64,000 nucleotides of DNA, taken from contig CM055193.1 of assembly GCA_029224185.1 (NCBI GenBank), positions 7,356,859 through 7,420,858 of the forward strand, in the 5' to 3' direction. The notes under the pieces were generated by a model. The model worked only from the letters and a program-made list of their open reading frames with translations, had not been told where the DNA came from and searched no databases. Position 1 is the first letter of the stretch, and the number at the start of each line of letters is the position of its first letter. This DNA comes from Karalla daura. Taxonomy: Eukaryota; Chordata; Actinopteri; Chaetodontiformes; Leiognathidae. Positions 25,601 through 37,049 of the stretch are shown here, one piece after another. Both the position numbers and the translations under genes were made by a program.

Positions 25601-26348
25601 GACTGTTGGTGCTGTTGCCTCACAGCATGAAGACAATTTTGTTGAGGTGTTTTGATCAACATGTGAAATAGATCCTTCAGTTTAGCTCATTAATTTTAAG
25701 AAAGTAGCTGCATTCTGGATACCCTGTTTTTGAACAGCTGTATAGTAATGCAGATACTCATATTTTATATCCTAAATTCGCTATCCCCCTACACCTGATA
25801 CCTCCAGTGGTAGAGCCAGTGAGAAAGTGACTTTGCCGCTCTCGATGCAAGCTATCCTGCCTCACCATACATTTCACACCTTTCACTCTTTGTTGGTCTC
25901 TTTGCTTTCTTCCCTCTTCCCTTAGGAACGTGTAGAATGCAATAAAGGGACATGATAGATGAAAGGGGAGAAGATGCTGGGGACCTGAGTGGTCACTCAC
26001 ATGTGAGCGAAGGCTGAGGGTATAGCCAGTGGGAACAGAGTAATAGTCATGCCCAGGTCACTGATGGCCAGGTTGACGACAAAGAACTCTGCCGGCTTCA
26101 GGGAGGATTTCTTTCTATATGCCACGAAGAGCAGGATCCCATTCCCCAGCACTGACAGCACACCTGGGAGACAGCGTGACAGGATTTATAAGAGCTGCTG
26201 GGTTTAACTAGGTATTCTCATGGGTCGAGCCTGAAAGCGTGATGGAATAGCATTGCTTACCAAATATGGCGTAGAGAGTTCCCATGATGAAGTCATTATC
26301 CTTCGATATTCTGGACACGAGCAGAAACGTTTCGGAGGCATTTCCCAT
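13176..26348 (-). CDS. Neuropsin-like (Opn5-group) non-visual opsin, whole gene, 5 coding exons
   Basis: Seven-transmembrane light-sensing GPCR that should bind retinal in the plasma membrane. Coding parts are 26348-26261, 26163-26001, 25167-25040, 15032-14698 and 13670-13176; introns are 97, 833, 10007 and 1027 bp, all GT-AG, phases 1, 2, 1, 0. The joined frame gives 402 residues and stops at TAG. Landmarks in protein numbering: N-glycosylation site N3, TM1 about 20-45, disulfide Cys92 with Cys169, Tyr95 at the counterion position (bovine 113), Glu163 (bovine 181), retinal-linking Lys282 within AKSS, and NPIVY 288-292. Tyr113, the 'EPYGT.C' loop and the GF.TAWSPYA...WAAFGNP TM6-7 region match the Opn5 family rather than visual opsins. 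The D/E-R-Y motif is VCW (116-118), and a Cys sits at bovine position 188 (Cys170). Subgroup is Opn7/Opn5L1 or Opn8/Opn5L2; a tree is needed to choose. No frameshift or internal stop, so the gene looks functional. Confidence 0.95.
13671..14697 (-). other. Opsin intron 4
   Basis: 1027-bp phase-0 intron with GT-AG ends. About 430 bp of it is an inverted-repeat element (13816-14248). The rest shows no coding potential. Confidence 0.9.
13816..14248. mobile_element. MITE-like non-autonomous DNA transposon in opsin intron 4
   Basis: The left end reads aagcccatttatact (13818-13832). The reverse complement of the right end (14230-14244) reads aggcccatttatgct, identical at 13 of 15 bases. The ~430-bp interior encodes no transposase. 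Terminal inverted repeats without a transposase suggest a MITE; target-site duplication was not resolved. A 102-residue plus-strand open frame across it is not believed to be a gene. Confidence 0.5.
14698..15032 (-). CDS. Opsin coding exon 4 (TM4, extracellular loop 2, TM5)
   Basis: The acceptor follows an unusually pure (TCC)n pyrimidine tract (cctcctcctcag|GCAAC); the donor is GTGAAG|gtaaat. Encodes residues 127-238: TM4 (ACMLVAGIWCYAGVFAVGPL), extracellular loop 2 with GWGEYGAEPYGTACCINW, TM5 (MSYIVCLFFFCYIVPCSIIF) and loop 3 up to ALIVK. Glu163, Cys169 (disulfide) and Cys170 (bovine 188 position) are in the loop. The exon is much more GC-rich than the surrounding intron. Confidence 0.96.
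15034..15063. repeat. (GGA)n/(TCC)n tract at the exon 4 acceptor
   Basis: Imperfect GGA/GAA repeat that, read on the minus strand, forms the whole polypyrimidine tract of the exon 4 acceptor. Confidence 0.8.
15106..15420. mobile_element. Teleost interspersed repeat ('gttacttcccacc' family) in opsin intron 3
   Basis: Contains 'caaaagtattcatact...actcaagtagaa', 'taaagtacagatacctgaaa' and 'tatttgtactttgttacttcccacc', the phrases of a repeat I know from acanthomorph fish genomes. It lies about 75 bp upstream of opsin exon 4 in the sense of transcription. No coding capacity. Family name not assigned. Confidence 0.7.
15421..20020. other. Opsin intron 3, 3' part: no gene seen
   Basis: AT-rich intronic sequence. 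Holds a guanine run near 16470-16490, a 29-bp repeat fragment at 16704-16732 and no open frame with coding character or bounded by splice sites that fit a second gene. Confidence 0.6.
16704..16732 (-). repeat. Fragment of a dispersed teleost repeat (29-bp core)
   Basis: Starts cacagactg and continues with tttataaaagatggatgtag. It matches the reverse complement of 55142-55170 at 27 of 29 bases. The core is recognisable from teleost interspersed elements ('acgtccatcttttatatacag'). Confidence 0.6.
20025..20470. other. Candidate conserved non-coding element in opsin intron 3
   Basis: Repeat-free, AT-rich block with many homeodomain-type cores (taattatgatta, gaaattaattc, gcgtaattaa, ggattaattacgatcatta) and a gcttttgcatgaaat octamer-like site. 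This texture is typical of vertebrate enhancers, but conservation cannot be tested here. Confidence 0.3.
20966..20979. promoter_or_regulatory. RFX/X-box-like palindrome
   Basis: Reads GTTGCCATGGTGAC, one base from the X-box form GTTGCCATGGNAAC bound by RFX factors. A closely similar site lies at 22639-22652. Occupancy is unknown. Confidence 0.35.
21280..21770. other. Candidate conserved non-coding element in opsin intron 3
   Basis: Unique sequence with homeodomain-type cores (ctttaattaacatc, ccaattagctgctgattaac, actcattaac, gttgttaattg) and no repeat or coding signature. Judged from texture only. Confidence 0.3.
21868..22178. mobile_element. MITE-like DNA transposon with 17-bp inverted repeats
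   Basis: The left end aagctgtgtttccatta (21868-21884) and the right end taatggaagcacagctt (22162-22178) are reverse complements at 16 of 17 bases. The ~310-bp element has no transposase. The 'gctgtgtttccatta' terminus is a common teleost inverted-repeat end. A 78-residue open frame inside is incidental. Confidence 0.65.
22455..22572 (-). mobile_element. SINE-like repeat copy (minus orientation)
   Basis: Contains 'aatcatgtctttggactgcag', 'gagtaccaggagaaaaccca' and 'gacagtgctaaccact', the reverse-oriented core and head of the SINE-like family that recurs through this window. Confidence 0.6.
22639..22652. promoter_or_regulatory. RFX/X-box-like palindrome
   Basis: Reads GTTGTCATGGTGAC and shares catggtgacgg with the site at 20966. 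Both lie in opsin intron 3. Confidence 0.3.
23060..23145 (+). repeat. Dispersed repeat fragment ('cccattgacttgaatgag')
   Basis: The segment around tttcccattgacttgaatg, continuing gtgtgtccaaacttctgactg, aligns with 25555-25610 with roughly eight differences in 45 bases, so both are copies of one dispersed element. Confidence 0.55.
23417..23550 (+). mobile_element. SINE-like repeat remnant with (GGAT)n tail
   Basis: Degenerate head 'gttagtggttattgctgtttcctc', then 'cctggtcctgcccatttctgtgtagagtttgcat', ending in a ggatggatggat tail. Same family as the copies near 6.5, 40.7 and 49.9 kb. Confidence 0.5.
24885..25008 (+). mobile_element. SINE-like 3' remnant with short (ATCT)n tail
   Basis: Contains 'gctaaattgctcctgggtg', 'agattggcaatgg' and a terminal atctatctatctatc run, resembling the degraded 3' half of the SINE-like family. 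It lies just downstream (in transcription sense) of opsin exon 3. Confidence 0.35.
25040..25167 (-). CDS. Opsin coding exon 3 (TM3, altered DRY motif)
   Basis: Acceptor ctctccttccag|GTGGC and donor TATG|gtaaga. Covers residues 84-127. Cys92 (in HRTTC) is the bovine Cys110 equivalent and Tyr95 is at the counterion position 113. TM3 ends LTVLSSVCWLKVCCPNYG. Aligned with Opn5 (SLDRYLKIC) the D-R-Y tripeptide is Val116-Cys117-Trp118, while the following LK.C is kept, so the alignment is secure. A longer open frame on the same strand, reaching to 25662, reads this exon in a different frame and is a shadow. Confidence 0.95.
25555..25635 (+). repeat. Dispersed repeat fragment plus SINE-like head
   Basis: 'tttcccatcgacttgagtgg' pairs with the copy at about 23.1 kb. 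It is followed by 'gctgttgcctcacagcatgaag', the head motif of the SINE-like family. Located in opsin intron 2. Confidence 0.45.
26001..26163 (-). CDS. Opsin coding exon 2 (TM1-TM2)
   Basis: Acceptor gctgtctcccag|GTGTG and donor CACAT|gtgagt. Encodes residues 30-83 plus two bases of codon 84. It shows the TM1 signature VLSVLGNGILLFVAY, the intracellular loop 1 run RKKSSLKPAEFF and the TM2 signature NLAISDLGM with its conserved Asp. The Lys-Pro-Ala-Glu loop-to-TM2 junction resembles the 'LRPAE' of Opn5. Confidence 0.94.
26261..26348 (-). CDS. Opsin coding exon 1 (N-terminus and start of TM1)
   Basis: Encodes residues 1-29 and the first base of codon 30, starting MGNASETFLL. It contains an NAS glycosylation sequon and enters TM1 (FIMGTLYAIFG across the junction). 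The donor is G|gtaagc. The ATG immediately follows a pyrimidine-rich acceptor (ttttgtttcag|ATGG), so the 5' untranslated leader must lie in at least one exon further upstream. An upstream coding extension cannot be excluded, but the short glycosylated N-terminus suits an opsin and the frame begins naturally here. Confidence 0.82.
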
Positions 26349-29300
26349 CTGAAACAAAAATGGGAAAACAGTCAGGAGAAAAAGTGGGTGGGAGAGCAAC
26401 ATTTTAAACTGTTTTTCCTTGTGCCTCGGGGCAATTTAATAAAACAAGTGAGACAAACTTCTTACAAACGTACCTCCGGTCTTACCTCGGATTTAAGAAA
26501 ACACAGAGCGGCTTGTGGATGAGACCAAATGTCCTAAACTTAATAATGAAGGCCAATGAAGTGCCTTATTTTGTAGATGGGACAGACAGACCGGCAGAGG
26601 AATAACTGGCTTATACAATACAGCGATGTAAACGATGTGGCCCCCAAACCACATGGGCCACATAAAAGCAAATTGATTCTCAGAACTAGAACTGCTTTGG
26701 TGGAAAAGTAGTCTTGGAGAGTGACACAGATGCTTCCATTGCTACTGGTTAAGTCGCTGCTGATTAAACAAGGCTCCACCACCTCCTCATATTCCATTTT
26801 ATAATTTAGAGCCTACACAGAGTCCCATTCATCAAAACAAATATGCTGCCTTCTCGAACACATCCAGACCTTTCCTTCTTTGCATCAAATTCAGTCTTGC
26901 TAGGGAGGCTAGGCACCTATTTGCATACACAGCCGGGCCTGCTGCCAATAGTGTATTCATTGTGGCCAAAGCAGGTTGCTGAGGCAATCTTTTTGAAGGA
27001 ATTTATGGGTGGAGATAACACGTAAATGTATTCATACTGTAGCCTTTCTATTTAGCTACTCAATGACTTTACCTCTCCTAACAGATTAAAGAGAGCCAAC
27101 AAAGACAAGTCGAGTCACCTGGGGGTTAAGAGTCGAGCTTCTTGTGGATTACCATAAACTCAGGCGATTACCTTCAAAGAGAACCAGGGGTGTGGAAATT
27201 CTTATTTTATTATTTTAGTATTACTCCCTGCTGACTTTTCATTGGGATGTTGTGTGGCTTCATACGCATGTTGCACAGATCATAAGCAGATACAGTCCTG
27301 CGCGTGTCAGCATTGAAAATTGAAGTAATTGCCTGTATTTGCATATTGCATGTGTACGCAAGTCCATGGGTCATGGAGTTTTAAATGTACAACATGTGTC
27401 CATAAACAGAGTCAATGAAAAAGTTCCATCCATCCAGTTTCTAAACCTGAAGTCACTCCACCATGTCACCCAAAAAACATATTTTATTCAAATGCATCAA
27501 ACAGCGCCACAGAGTCATTAATAACTGAAATTCAATTATTTAACATGAAATAAACCTAAAATGTTCTGGCTTTGCTTCCTCACAGCTTGTGCATCCCGTT
27601 TCAGAGTCTGTGTGAAAGAATCTGCATTCGCTTCACACAGACCGTTCTTTGTCTTGTGATTTTTCTTCCTTTCCCTGGTTATGTTAAAATTTATGGCCGC
27701 TATCATTAAGTCCATGAGCCAGAACGTATTGTTCTAGCAATTAGGTTTTACAGTAAAAATGGGCAGGAGCATTTGAGGACTCTGTGGGCTTTTTTCCCCA
27801 TCTTGATTGAGAAGAGGGGAGGTTTTCCCAGCAATCCCTGCTGTTCCCACAGATGCTCGATGGGAGTTGAGGTCCGGTGACTATGGAGAGAACAGCTGGG
27901 GCATGACAATGCTTTATTAAGCCCCGGGCGACACTCATGATATCACACCAGACAACTGGTGCACAGAAACGCTCCATACTGGTGCAGAGCACAAAAGAAA
28001 AGTGTCAAAAAAAACTTTACTTTTCCTCACACAAGTTTGTTTCCTTTTCATTATCACAACAGCTTCGGGGATTTTAAGCATGATTTCACAACATTTTTTG
28101 CCTATGATCCATCCTCACAGCTGGACTCTTGGCAAACCATTTTTTTAAATGTCTGCAAGTGATAAAAACAGCTTTTTCCTGCAGTGTTCAACCCTGCAGC
28201 TGCCAATGGTAAACCGTTATCTTTGGATCCAAGATACGGGTTGCTGTATCTCCGAGCAGTCTTTAATAGGAAACTTTTTCAAATCAATTTCTGTGATTAA
28301 ACTCACATGGCTTCATGCTTCTTAACGTATTTAAAATTATGAAAAGGCTGCAGCAGACCTGGAGATATTAACAATTTGACTCTGTCCATTCATTCCTGTG
28401 CCAAAGACGCATTGTAGCTATTCAGATTTAGAGCTTTGTTAACGTAGCAGAGGTCACACTTTTTCATGCTCCGTCCCACCTTGATATGGAATTGAAAAAG
28501 TTTACTTCACTTTGTCAAGACTGCCTCAGCAGTGATCCTGCAGCATCTCAGAGTCTCCTCCTGCTTATGTTGTATCTGTCCGAATTTCTACCACTCCACT
28601 TTCTACATACTGTAAGCTCCCCTCTCACCCTTGTAAGCAGGAGCAGATGCACGGTCTGTGTGAAGGGGGAAAGTCAAGACTAAAAATGAGGCAGAGTCGG
28701 AGGAAAGAGGCCCTCTGCTCTCCTTTTTCCCCTGTCAGACAGAGATGTTGGAGTAAAAGTGCTTCACAGAGTGAGAGAGAGTCAGACAGTGACTGTCCGC
28801 CCGTAGCTGAATGGTGGAATTTGGGATAATCATTGCAGAGGACGTCTGTGACAACTTAAGCCTCGCTGTCATGCAAGGACACGCTCACATCCACACACAC
28901 ACACACACAAGCCAACACAACACATACACACAGAGATAGATACACTAGACTCACTGGTGCAATCCCAACAGAAGGAGAGGGCAAAACTGTCAAGGAGACA
29001 GAAGGAAGTGTGGACCGTTACAGAAAGGAAAGGGAAGCTGAAACAGGCAAACGAGGACAAATGAAGGATGAGAGAAATCCAGTCACAAGCTCTGGACTGA
29101 AAGCAGAATGATGGAGATTACTCATGAAACGAGAGGGATGATTCTGAAATGGTCCAATTCCCTTGCGCAATAATGACCAGATTCCCAATGGAAATGACTG
29201 GATGGACAGGGTGAAGAACAGAAAGAGGCTTCTCCTTAATCCAGTTACAAAATGCATTACTGTGGTTACATACACACATACCACTGCTTTAAGACGCCAT

Positions 29301-31950
29301 CTTTTTAGCATCTATGTCACCCATAACCACATCATCATCAAAATGACCTTTGTGCGAAGAAGATTAGTCGACCTTCATATTTCACAAATCTCACGTTCCT
29401 GCTGGAAATCTGTAAAGGCAGAGTATTTTTAATGCATGTAGTGTGTGTATCTGAGCATGTGCATGTGTGTGCAGGGCTTAGTTTGAAGTTTTCCTTCGAG
29501 CAACTTTCATAAAGAGTTGGACCAGACCCCACTAAGCGGCATGCCACAGAGCGATTGGCAGCAATTTAGCTCAGTGCAGCCATGTAGTTGTGGTGAAGGC
29601 AGATAAAAACCGGAGCATGTGTGTCCTCATGTGTTGGTTTAAGTCTTCTGTCTGCAAACATCACAGTTTCTCAGTGGACTACAATGAGTCACGTAGAGTC
29701 GTGTAAAGTCACATAAAGTCATGTGCAACCATGTATTACTGTCTGTCTATATTGTCAGATTTGAGTAAAACATTGATTAATTAGATGCTCCAAATTGAAT
29801 GCAAGGACAGTGCAGTTCAAGTCATTTTTTTCCTTTCATTTTCAAGAGACAATGTTTTTTTTTTTCTTCTGGGTTTAGATGGTTAAAGTAAACTGGCAAG
29901 AGAGTGTACAAATCTATCTATCCAGTGTAGTTTTGCACCTACAGTGGTTCGCAGACACACTGCATAAGAATGACATTAATCAAACCTGTGAAATCCCAGC
30001 TACAGGTCTGACTCATGCACCCACACCAGAGACCTGTCGTTTCATTACTGGTTCTAATTTTGACCGAATCTCAGTCACGGATTTCCTTCTCATATATCTC
30101 TTCTCTGCCACATTAAGACAAGAGGCTGTATGTGATTAAATGTTGTAACGCTGATCATCCGATCCATTTCCAAGAGGAATCAGTCATCCAGATGGTGTAA
30201 ATGCTTCTAAATCAAAACTTGTAATTGATCATCGCACGCTTGTTATTCCCATCGTAAGAAGAAGCCCTATCTCCGGGGTGCAGCAGGCACAGTTTTGTAC
30301 GTTATCAAGTAACGGATGGCTGAGTGCAGTCAGGGGGAACAATAAGTGATAGCTCCCATTATAACTTGAGCAGAGCAAACCTCTCTCAACACTGTTAAAC
30401 CTCCTGCCTGTTTAATAGTGTATACATATTTATACTGTCATGAATCTCATTTGCTCATTTAAGTTTGTCATCCGAAACCAAGTGATTCAAAGAAATGGTC
30501 TATCAAAAGCTCATTTTGTACAGTGTGTTTGAAAATGTCATCTTCAGTTGACATATTTCAGTTGATCAGGAACGTGTCGCCTCAACAAGGTATGAGTTGT
30601 TTCAGCAGGTCAATGTGGATCCCTTTCTGGTTCCTCCTGTCCATGTCTTATAAGTATTCACATGTTAGCATGAGCATAGTTTCATCATCTTTTCAGAAAT
30701 TGAAATTCTTGGGAGTTTCCCTACTTTCAGTGAGATTAAGTCGTATATGCCGTCATATTAGAGAAGTAGTTTTACTACTAATGCACTTTACGGATTAAGG
30801 CCATAATTCTACCATGTAGCATTTTGAGCATCCGCAGTCCCCAAGGCATATGGACCTACATCAAAGTATCCATACGGTATAACAAAAATAACCAAAAAAT
30901 ACTCTGATACACAGAAAATTACCTTGGATCAGTTTAGTTTCAGGGATAATTGTGAAAGACATAATTTACCTCTTGAAAAACGCAGAAAGTTTAACGTTGA
31001 GAGTAGCAAAGATGGAGAAGCCTGTCACTCCTTGTTAATGAAGTGAATTGGAGGAACAACTAATAGGTCTTACCAACGGCTCTAAGGATATGCTCATTAG
31101 GACACAAGAAATCCATAATGTAATCTGAGCCCTGAAGGTTTGAATAAAATCCAAAAATGCATGTGGAATGAGACGAGGGTAATATGACCACAAGTGATGT
31201 GATATTTCACATAGATGCTTGGTTGCAGGTGGAAAATTGTGTCCTCAGTCCTGAGTCCATAGTCCAGATGTTAGATGTTAGAGCTACTTTATATGTATAC
31301 TTTAATTAAATGCACCGATTCACCTGTGAAGGTGGATGATGGTACTGTAGACCAATTTGACTGTCAACACTCAAACGCAACTAATAAAACAACACAAACA
31401 AACGCTCCAAAACAGTTGTATGAGAGTAGATAGCTTTATTGGCTCAGAGCTGAGCACCTACTGAGCCATTTGGAGTGCAGTTGAACTCATGAATAATGAG
31501 TCGAAATCTACATCGACCTGAGCTGTGCCCGAAGAAAAAAAGCCAGTCCTCTGGAGGAGCGAACACGCATTACCCTCCACATCATCTGGCCCACAGCTTA
31601 TTTCAGAGGAGCAACGGAGCCTGAGTTTCCTGCACTGGGACAGGGAAGCAAGAAATTTAGCGAATTCTTTTCTTCTTTAAACTTTTTTCTTTCTTTTCCC
31701 CAGAGCGACAAATGAGCAAGAGACAGCGCTGGAACGACCAGCGAGAGATGCGTCTTCAAGAGCTAAGCAAAGGCCGGATTCAAAGAAATCATACAGTGGG
31801 AGCCAATTATAATAAATAAGCATGATTATGTAAACAGGACATGAGTGATTATCCTGTTTCCTCTTGATATTACTGATAAGACAGATACAGACGACTGAGA
31901 ATCCCTCGTCCGCTCTCCCGTCTATCTCTCTTTTTTTCACTTCCTCAACG
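26349..31950. other. Upstream non-coding region, no gene seen
   Basis: No coding exon recognised. Holds a short (CA)n near 28889-28909. At 27820-27970 'cacagatgctcgatgggagttgaggtccggtga' resembles a teleost interspersed repeat phrase (weak). If the leader exon at 63.4 kb belongs to the opsin, this lies in its first intron. Confidence 0.5.
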
Positions 31951-31999
31951 TCTCAACCCTCCCTGATCAAAACTCGTCCCTCACCCACAGGCAGCAGCC

Positions 32000-34900
32000 C
32001 TCACAGGAAGTTGTTTCACTTCAAAAACAACGCAATATAGCAACAGAATCAGAAACTCGAACAAATAGGAGGCTGAGCAGGTAGTGTCAGCGAGTTGAAC
32101 AGACTGCGCTGGCTGTGAGTCAGATTTCTGGCCCGGTTTACATCACTTCTGACAGCTCCGCTCCATCGATAACATGTCCATTTTTGATGATGGAGTGCAA
32201 CATAAACGGACCCAAATGGCCTCCATTACGGCGCGCTCCATCACTCCTCAGCTCCGCTCCTGTGGTCCCGCTCTCACCGCAAGTTGCTACTTGGGCGGGC
32301 GAGGGGAGCGAAAGGGGCGAAAGGAACGAGTGAAAATGCTTTTTAGATCCACCCCATCTCTCTTCTGGCCCTCGCGTTCTCATCTCTCATTCCCATGTTC
32401 TCCTCCCCGAGGGCGTTCATTCATCTGCTGTGTCCACGCGCCTCCATTTTTTAAATCTTGTTCCTATAACAAACTTTGCTTTTCTCTCTTTTTTATTTCC
32501 CGCTTTCATTTCTTCCTCTGTGAAAGTACAACGTTTTGCCCTCCACATCTCCACGGGCGCCTGACATCCTAATGCAGCGCAGAAAGGGAAACGAGTGTGT
32601 GGATGGATAAAACAGGTCACAACACAGGTGGAGCATTTGCACCATGCAGACTGCCAAATTCAACAGTGAAGTACCATCCAGTATCCAGAACAGTCGAGAG
32701 GTAAATTCAAGGGAAATTAAAGCATCCTTTTATACGTTTTTTAATATATTTTTATACATTGCACACAGCCGAGGTGGAGGTTGTCAAAATAAACTTTTTA
32801 TAAAGTTAAACATTTAAGCTCATTATCCACCACTTGTACAAACACAGCTGAAATAACATTAATAACAAACTATAACAACAAGTTTGTCCCAGCTATGTGT
32901 CCCTTGAAAAATAGTGTTCGGAGACTTCAGCAGCAAGTTTTATTCAACAGCACCATGTGAGTGTCATAGAAAGGACACTCTGGTTCATATAATTTAATTT
33001 CTCAATCAGGCATATTGTTATTTGGATTACGTTACTCTTGGCTCAGTCGGCAGTATTTAATAGGATGGGATGGATACTTCTTCAAAAGAACAGGTTTTTA
33101 TGGTCTATGAAAAAATACAAGAAAAACTTTAAGGTGAATTTTGATCTATTTTAGATTTATCCTGAGGTTATTTTCCAAGGTTTTATTACATAAAACCATA
33201 TTTTTATTCCAAATATCCCCTCTTGTTCCGAACAGCAGAAAGGGTTACTTGATATGGTCAAGATGTACAAAGCCCCTATGGCGTTAAAATGAAGAATGGT
33301 ATACATTCATGAATTCAGAACAATTTCAGCCCAGCGCAATATGAAAAAGCATCAAGAAAGCCTAGGAACATGTCAACGTTTTTCTGGGATTGCTTAAAAG
33401 CCCAGATGAAATCCTGGTAGATAACCTGACAATCACCTGTTCCTTTAACAATCTCTGACATGCCTTCCATAATTCACCTCAAGTAAAGAGGCCTTCTGTC
33501 TCCCTCATGAATACCAATGGAGCGAAATCGCACCCGGCCTCAGAGGTTGAACAGGTAGCAAAATGACAGATCGGAACAGGCCTTAAATTATTAAGGATAT
33601 GAGCGTGAGTGGGGTGTCACTGCAGATCCCTCTCAGCTGAACGAAACAGAGGTGGTGATCCTGATTCTTTAACCACAGATCCCACTCCCCAGATGAGATA
33701 CAGACATCCCGTGGAATGCAAAGCAAAAGTTATCACTTGAAGGAGCGTCTTATATTATATGCTGCCAGATGCACATTTTGTCAAACCTTTAGTCATGTTG
33801 CACGACAGACTGCGCGTGACACTTGCAGCCAGATGGAAGGTTATGTGTATCATCCCCTTATTTATCCCCTTCATAAACACCTCCCTCCTTCCCCAACACA
33901 CACACACACCCCCAATGCAAACATTTACCCTGGTTTATGCAAATTACATGCGTCGCAGTCTTACACTTCCCACATGGCCCCATCCCTCCATCTTTCATAC
34001 ATCCATCTGTTCACCTGAGCGTCTCTGACAAATGCCTCTCGAACACTCCAGCGTTGACTTTCGCCCTCGGTGTCTTTAATATTAAAGGCGGATCCAAGCC
34101 CTCATCCCCCACTCTGCCATCTGTGCACCTCAAGTTGGGCCGCTGGCTGCCCTCTGCCAACGCAGGCCTCCCAACATTTCAATATCTGAGCGGGGATTTG
34201 TCTTTGTGACAGGCCAACTGACGGAGGGGTTTGTGGCTTAAAATAAACCGCTTGCACTTCAGCTTCATTGCTCATAAGTTTTGAAAAGTTTATGTCGCAT
34301 CCTTCGAGTTTCCTTTCTACGTCTTTTGGGATTTTGCAAGTTTGGGCCATGTGTATAGTTGGTTGAAGAACAACGATCTCTCCTCCTCCACTCATCATTC
34401 TCTGCTGCTCCTAATATCTCCTTAGCTCTCTCATGCATCATGCATCTGACATTACTGCCTCACTCTTCAAAGAAGCTTTAAGGAACAGCATATATATTGT
34501 GCATGTTTACGTATCATATGGAGGCTGGAAAACTGTCAGTTTGACGGACAATTTTCCAACCAGGCCGCCACTGCAGCATGTGTCACAACCAGTGAGCTCT
34601 CGGGTTTGATAAATAGCAAATCCCAGACCTGAATCTTATTACTCGCTGGAAGGGCCGCACACAGCGAGAGTAGATGAGAAACAAGTCTGTCACAAATGAC
34701 AAGACCACTCAACAAACACCACAAGGAAAATCTGTTTGTGACTCTGAAAAATGTGTTGACAGTTCCAATAATATTGAGTCAAACCCTCTGCCATTATCAA
34801 AAACATCACAAAACAAATATGACAAATTAGGGAGACTGTGCACCTTATTGATAAGAATCTTGTTTTACATAGCAAACTGTGGGTTGCACCCTGAGATCTT

Positions 34901-37040
34901 TGTGCCACGTCGTTTAGACGGTTGCGGGAAGGTAATTACTCTGTATTCACATCAAGGTTTCAGTTTTTGCTCTTGTCTATCTTTGTCTTGCTCTTCTAAT
35001 TAAAGTGCAGAACCTGCCATGTTTGTATCTAATCCTCACATCTTGCCTGAAAACGTCCCTCTTCAGATTTCATACACCGTGCTCCCAACTCTGCGAAGCA
35101 AAGTTTATTTGATTAGTTACTGAAGATTAGCACTAAATCAACTTTGCAGAATCTTGTTTCTTAAGAGATTGAATTCTCAAGTGCTGCGTCTTTAATACTG
35201 CAGGGTTTGGAGACTCAGTCCCACACAGCGTCATGTAGTTTAAGCAACACAAAGTTAATGAAAGTTTAGGGATTACAGTAAATGTTTAAATTTGCTGCAC
35301 GCATCTCAAATTTTTCCAAACGTAATCAAAACTCTTTATCTTGTGCCATAGCAAAAGCGTAACTACATGTATTGTAGTGCTGTTGGTATTAGCTGGTATA
35401 ATGCATGACTGACACTGTTGGAAAAACATCATATTGCAGATCTCTATGAACGTGTTGCGGCCATGTGCTTGAGTTCATTTTCATTGTGAAATGTGACTGA
35501 GGTGTTTCTTTGCTGTTGCAGGTTAGTGACGTAAAACCACTTTTATTGCCTCCCACGAGTTGTTTCTTGTGCAAACTGGTTCTACAAGGACTGATTTGTA
35601 ACTGCATTCATTGTGTTATTGTTCTGATATGTTTCCAAGAGTTACAAATACGTCATACTTCAAAACATTACACCTTCTTGTGCCTTCATTGAAAGGTGTT
35701 AAGTGTAGTAATAGTAGTAGAGTGGCAGTCACAGAAAACCTTCAACTCGACGAACAAGAATGTATAGAACACTCAAACATCAAACTCAAACAATTCTCTA
35801 CAAATACATTTCTATCGCTTTTAATAGATGAAAAGGTTCTTGTTTGTACTTTGGTAGCTTTGTTAGAGAGGTTTTGAGAACTGTATAAAAGTTCAAACAT
35901 TTCGTTACTGCAGATCTTCTTGGAACATCCAGTAATGGACATGTGTGGGAGTGTATTTTATTAACAGTGGAAGGCAGTGGAAGAAAGAACAGTAATGGTG
36001 GGCGACCATGTCGATACCGACAGTGGTATTGATATTGATCAATACTTTGTGAATAGATCGATCTAAAGATATTAAAGAAAAACAATGCAAAAAAGCTGAA
36101 CAGCTGAAACAGCTGAGAGAAAGAGACATGGACTGTTGTCCAAGGTGAGAAGATATGTCTTGGATAGAATTGATGCACGATCCATCATTCTAAGTGTGTG
36201 TGGCTCACTATTACTGCTATTAGAAATCCTTGTTGCCTGTCCTCTTCATTTTATGGCAACTTCTATCTCTGCCAAGAGAGCTTTGATTTATTAGAATGTG
36301 CTTGAAAGCTTTGTACTCTGCTAATTCCCCCACTGCTCATCATCTTGTCAAATGCTAAACGCTGAGTATTGAAACTGCATTTGAGGTGAAGAAATGACGA
36401 GAGCTATGAAACAAACTGGAACAAACAGCATTTTGTGCCTTATTGACGGTCTGATCAAAGCTAAAGATGAAGACTAGCTTTATTGAGAACATTGCACAGA
36501 TGGCAGATGTGTCATGTCTTGAAAGCAGCTCAATCAGTTGTGCACCAGTAAAAAGACAGTGTGGTTATTCACACTTACATTTTACATTTACTGTTATCAA
36601 ATAGAAAAAAGCTAAGGTGGTACCACGAGAGGTGTAAGGAGAACGTGTATGGGAAAAGATTAAAAAAAGTCTTTATAGTGATTTTATAAGGTATTTTGTT
36701 TTTCAATAGTTTGACTGATCTATGGTATGGTGTATTTATGATGAATAATTGAGACTTTGAGTCAATTGTTATGACCAAAGGTATGTTTTAACAGACTTTA
36801 CCTTTGGTTTAATGTATTCGTACAAGCTATGTTTCCTGTTGTGGTGAAATAGATGAGTCACTGAGATGGTGATAAGGTCTAAAACTTGTTTTTGGAAAGT
36901 GTTTAAGAAGTCTGTAAAAAAGCATTGACATTAACTCACACCCTGAGGAGGGAAGATGCTCTCTGAAGAGTTGGGCCACCAACAGCTTCTTGAAGATGGA
37001 TGGACGTCCCAGCTCTGGTGGTCTTTAACGGCACAACGAA
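32000..37040. other. Non-coding, no gene seen
   Basis: Open frames here are short, lack splice context and match no family. At 36000-36090 a partly palindromic stretch (ccatgtcgataccgac...attgatattgatcaatac) resembles the end of a dispersed element. 32220-32340 is locally GC-rich. Confidence 0.45.
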
Positions 37041-37049
37041 TGAGAAAAA

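Noticed and set aside
25036..25662. 208-residue minus-strand open frame, the longest in the window
   Set aside because: It reads opsin exon 3 in the wrong frame and runs through intron 2 into a dispersed repeat; the true exon is bounded by consensus splice sites in another frame.
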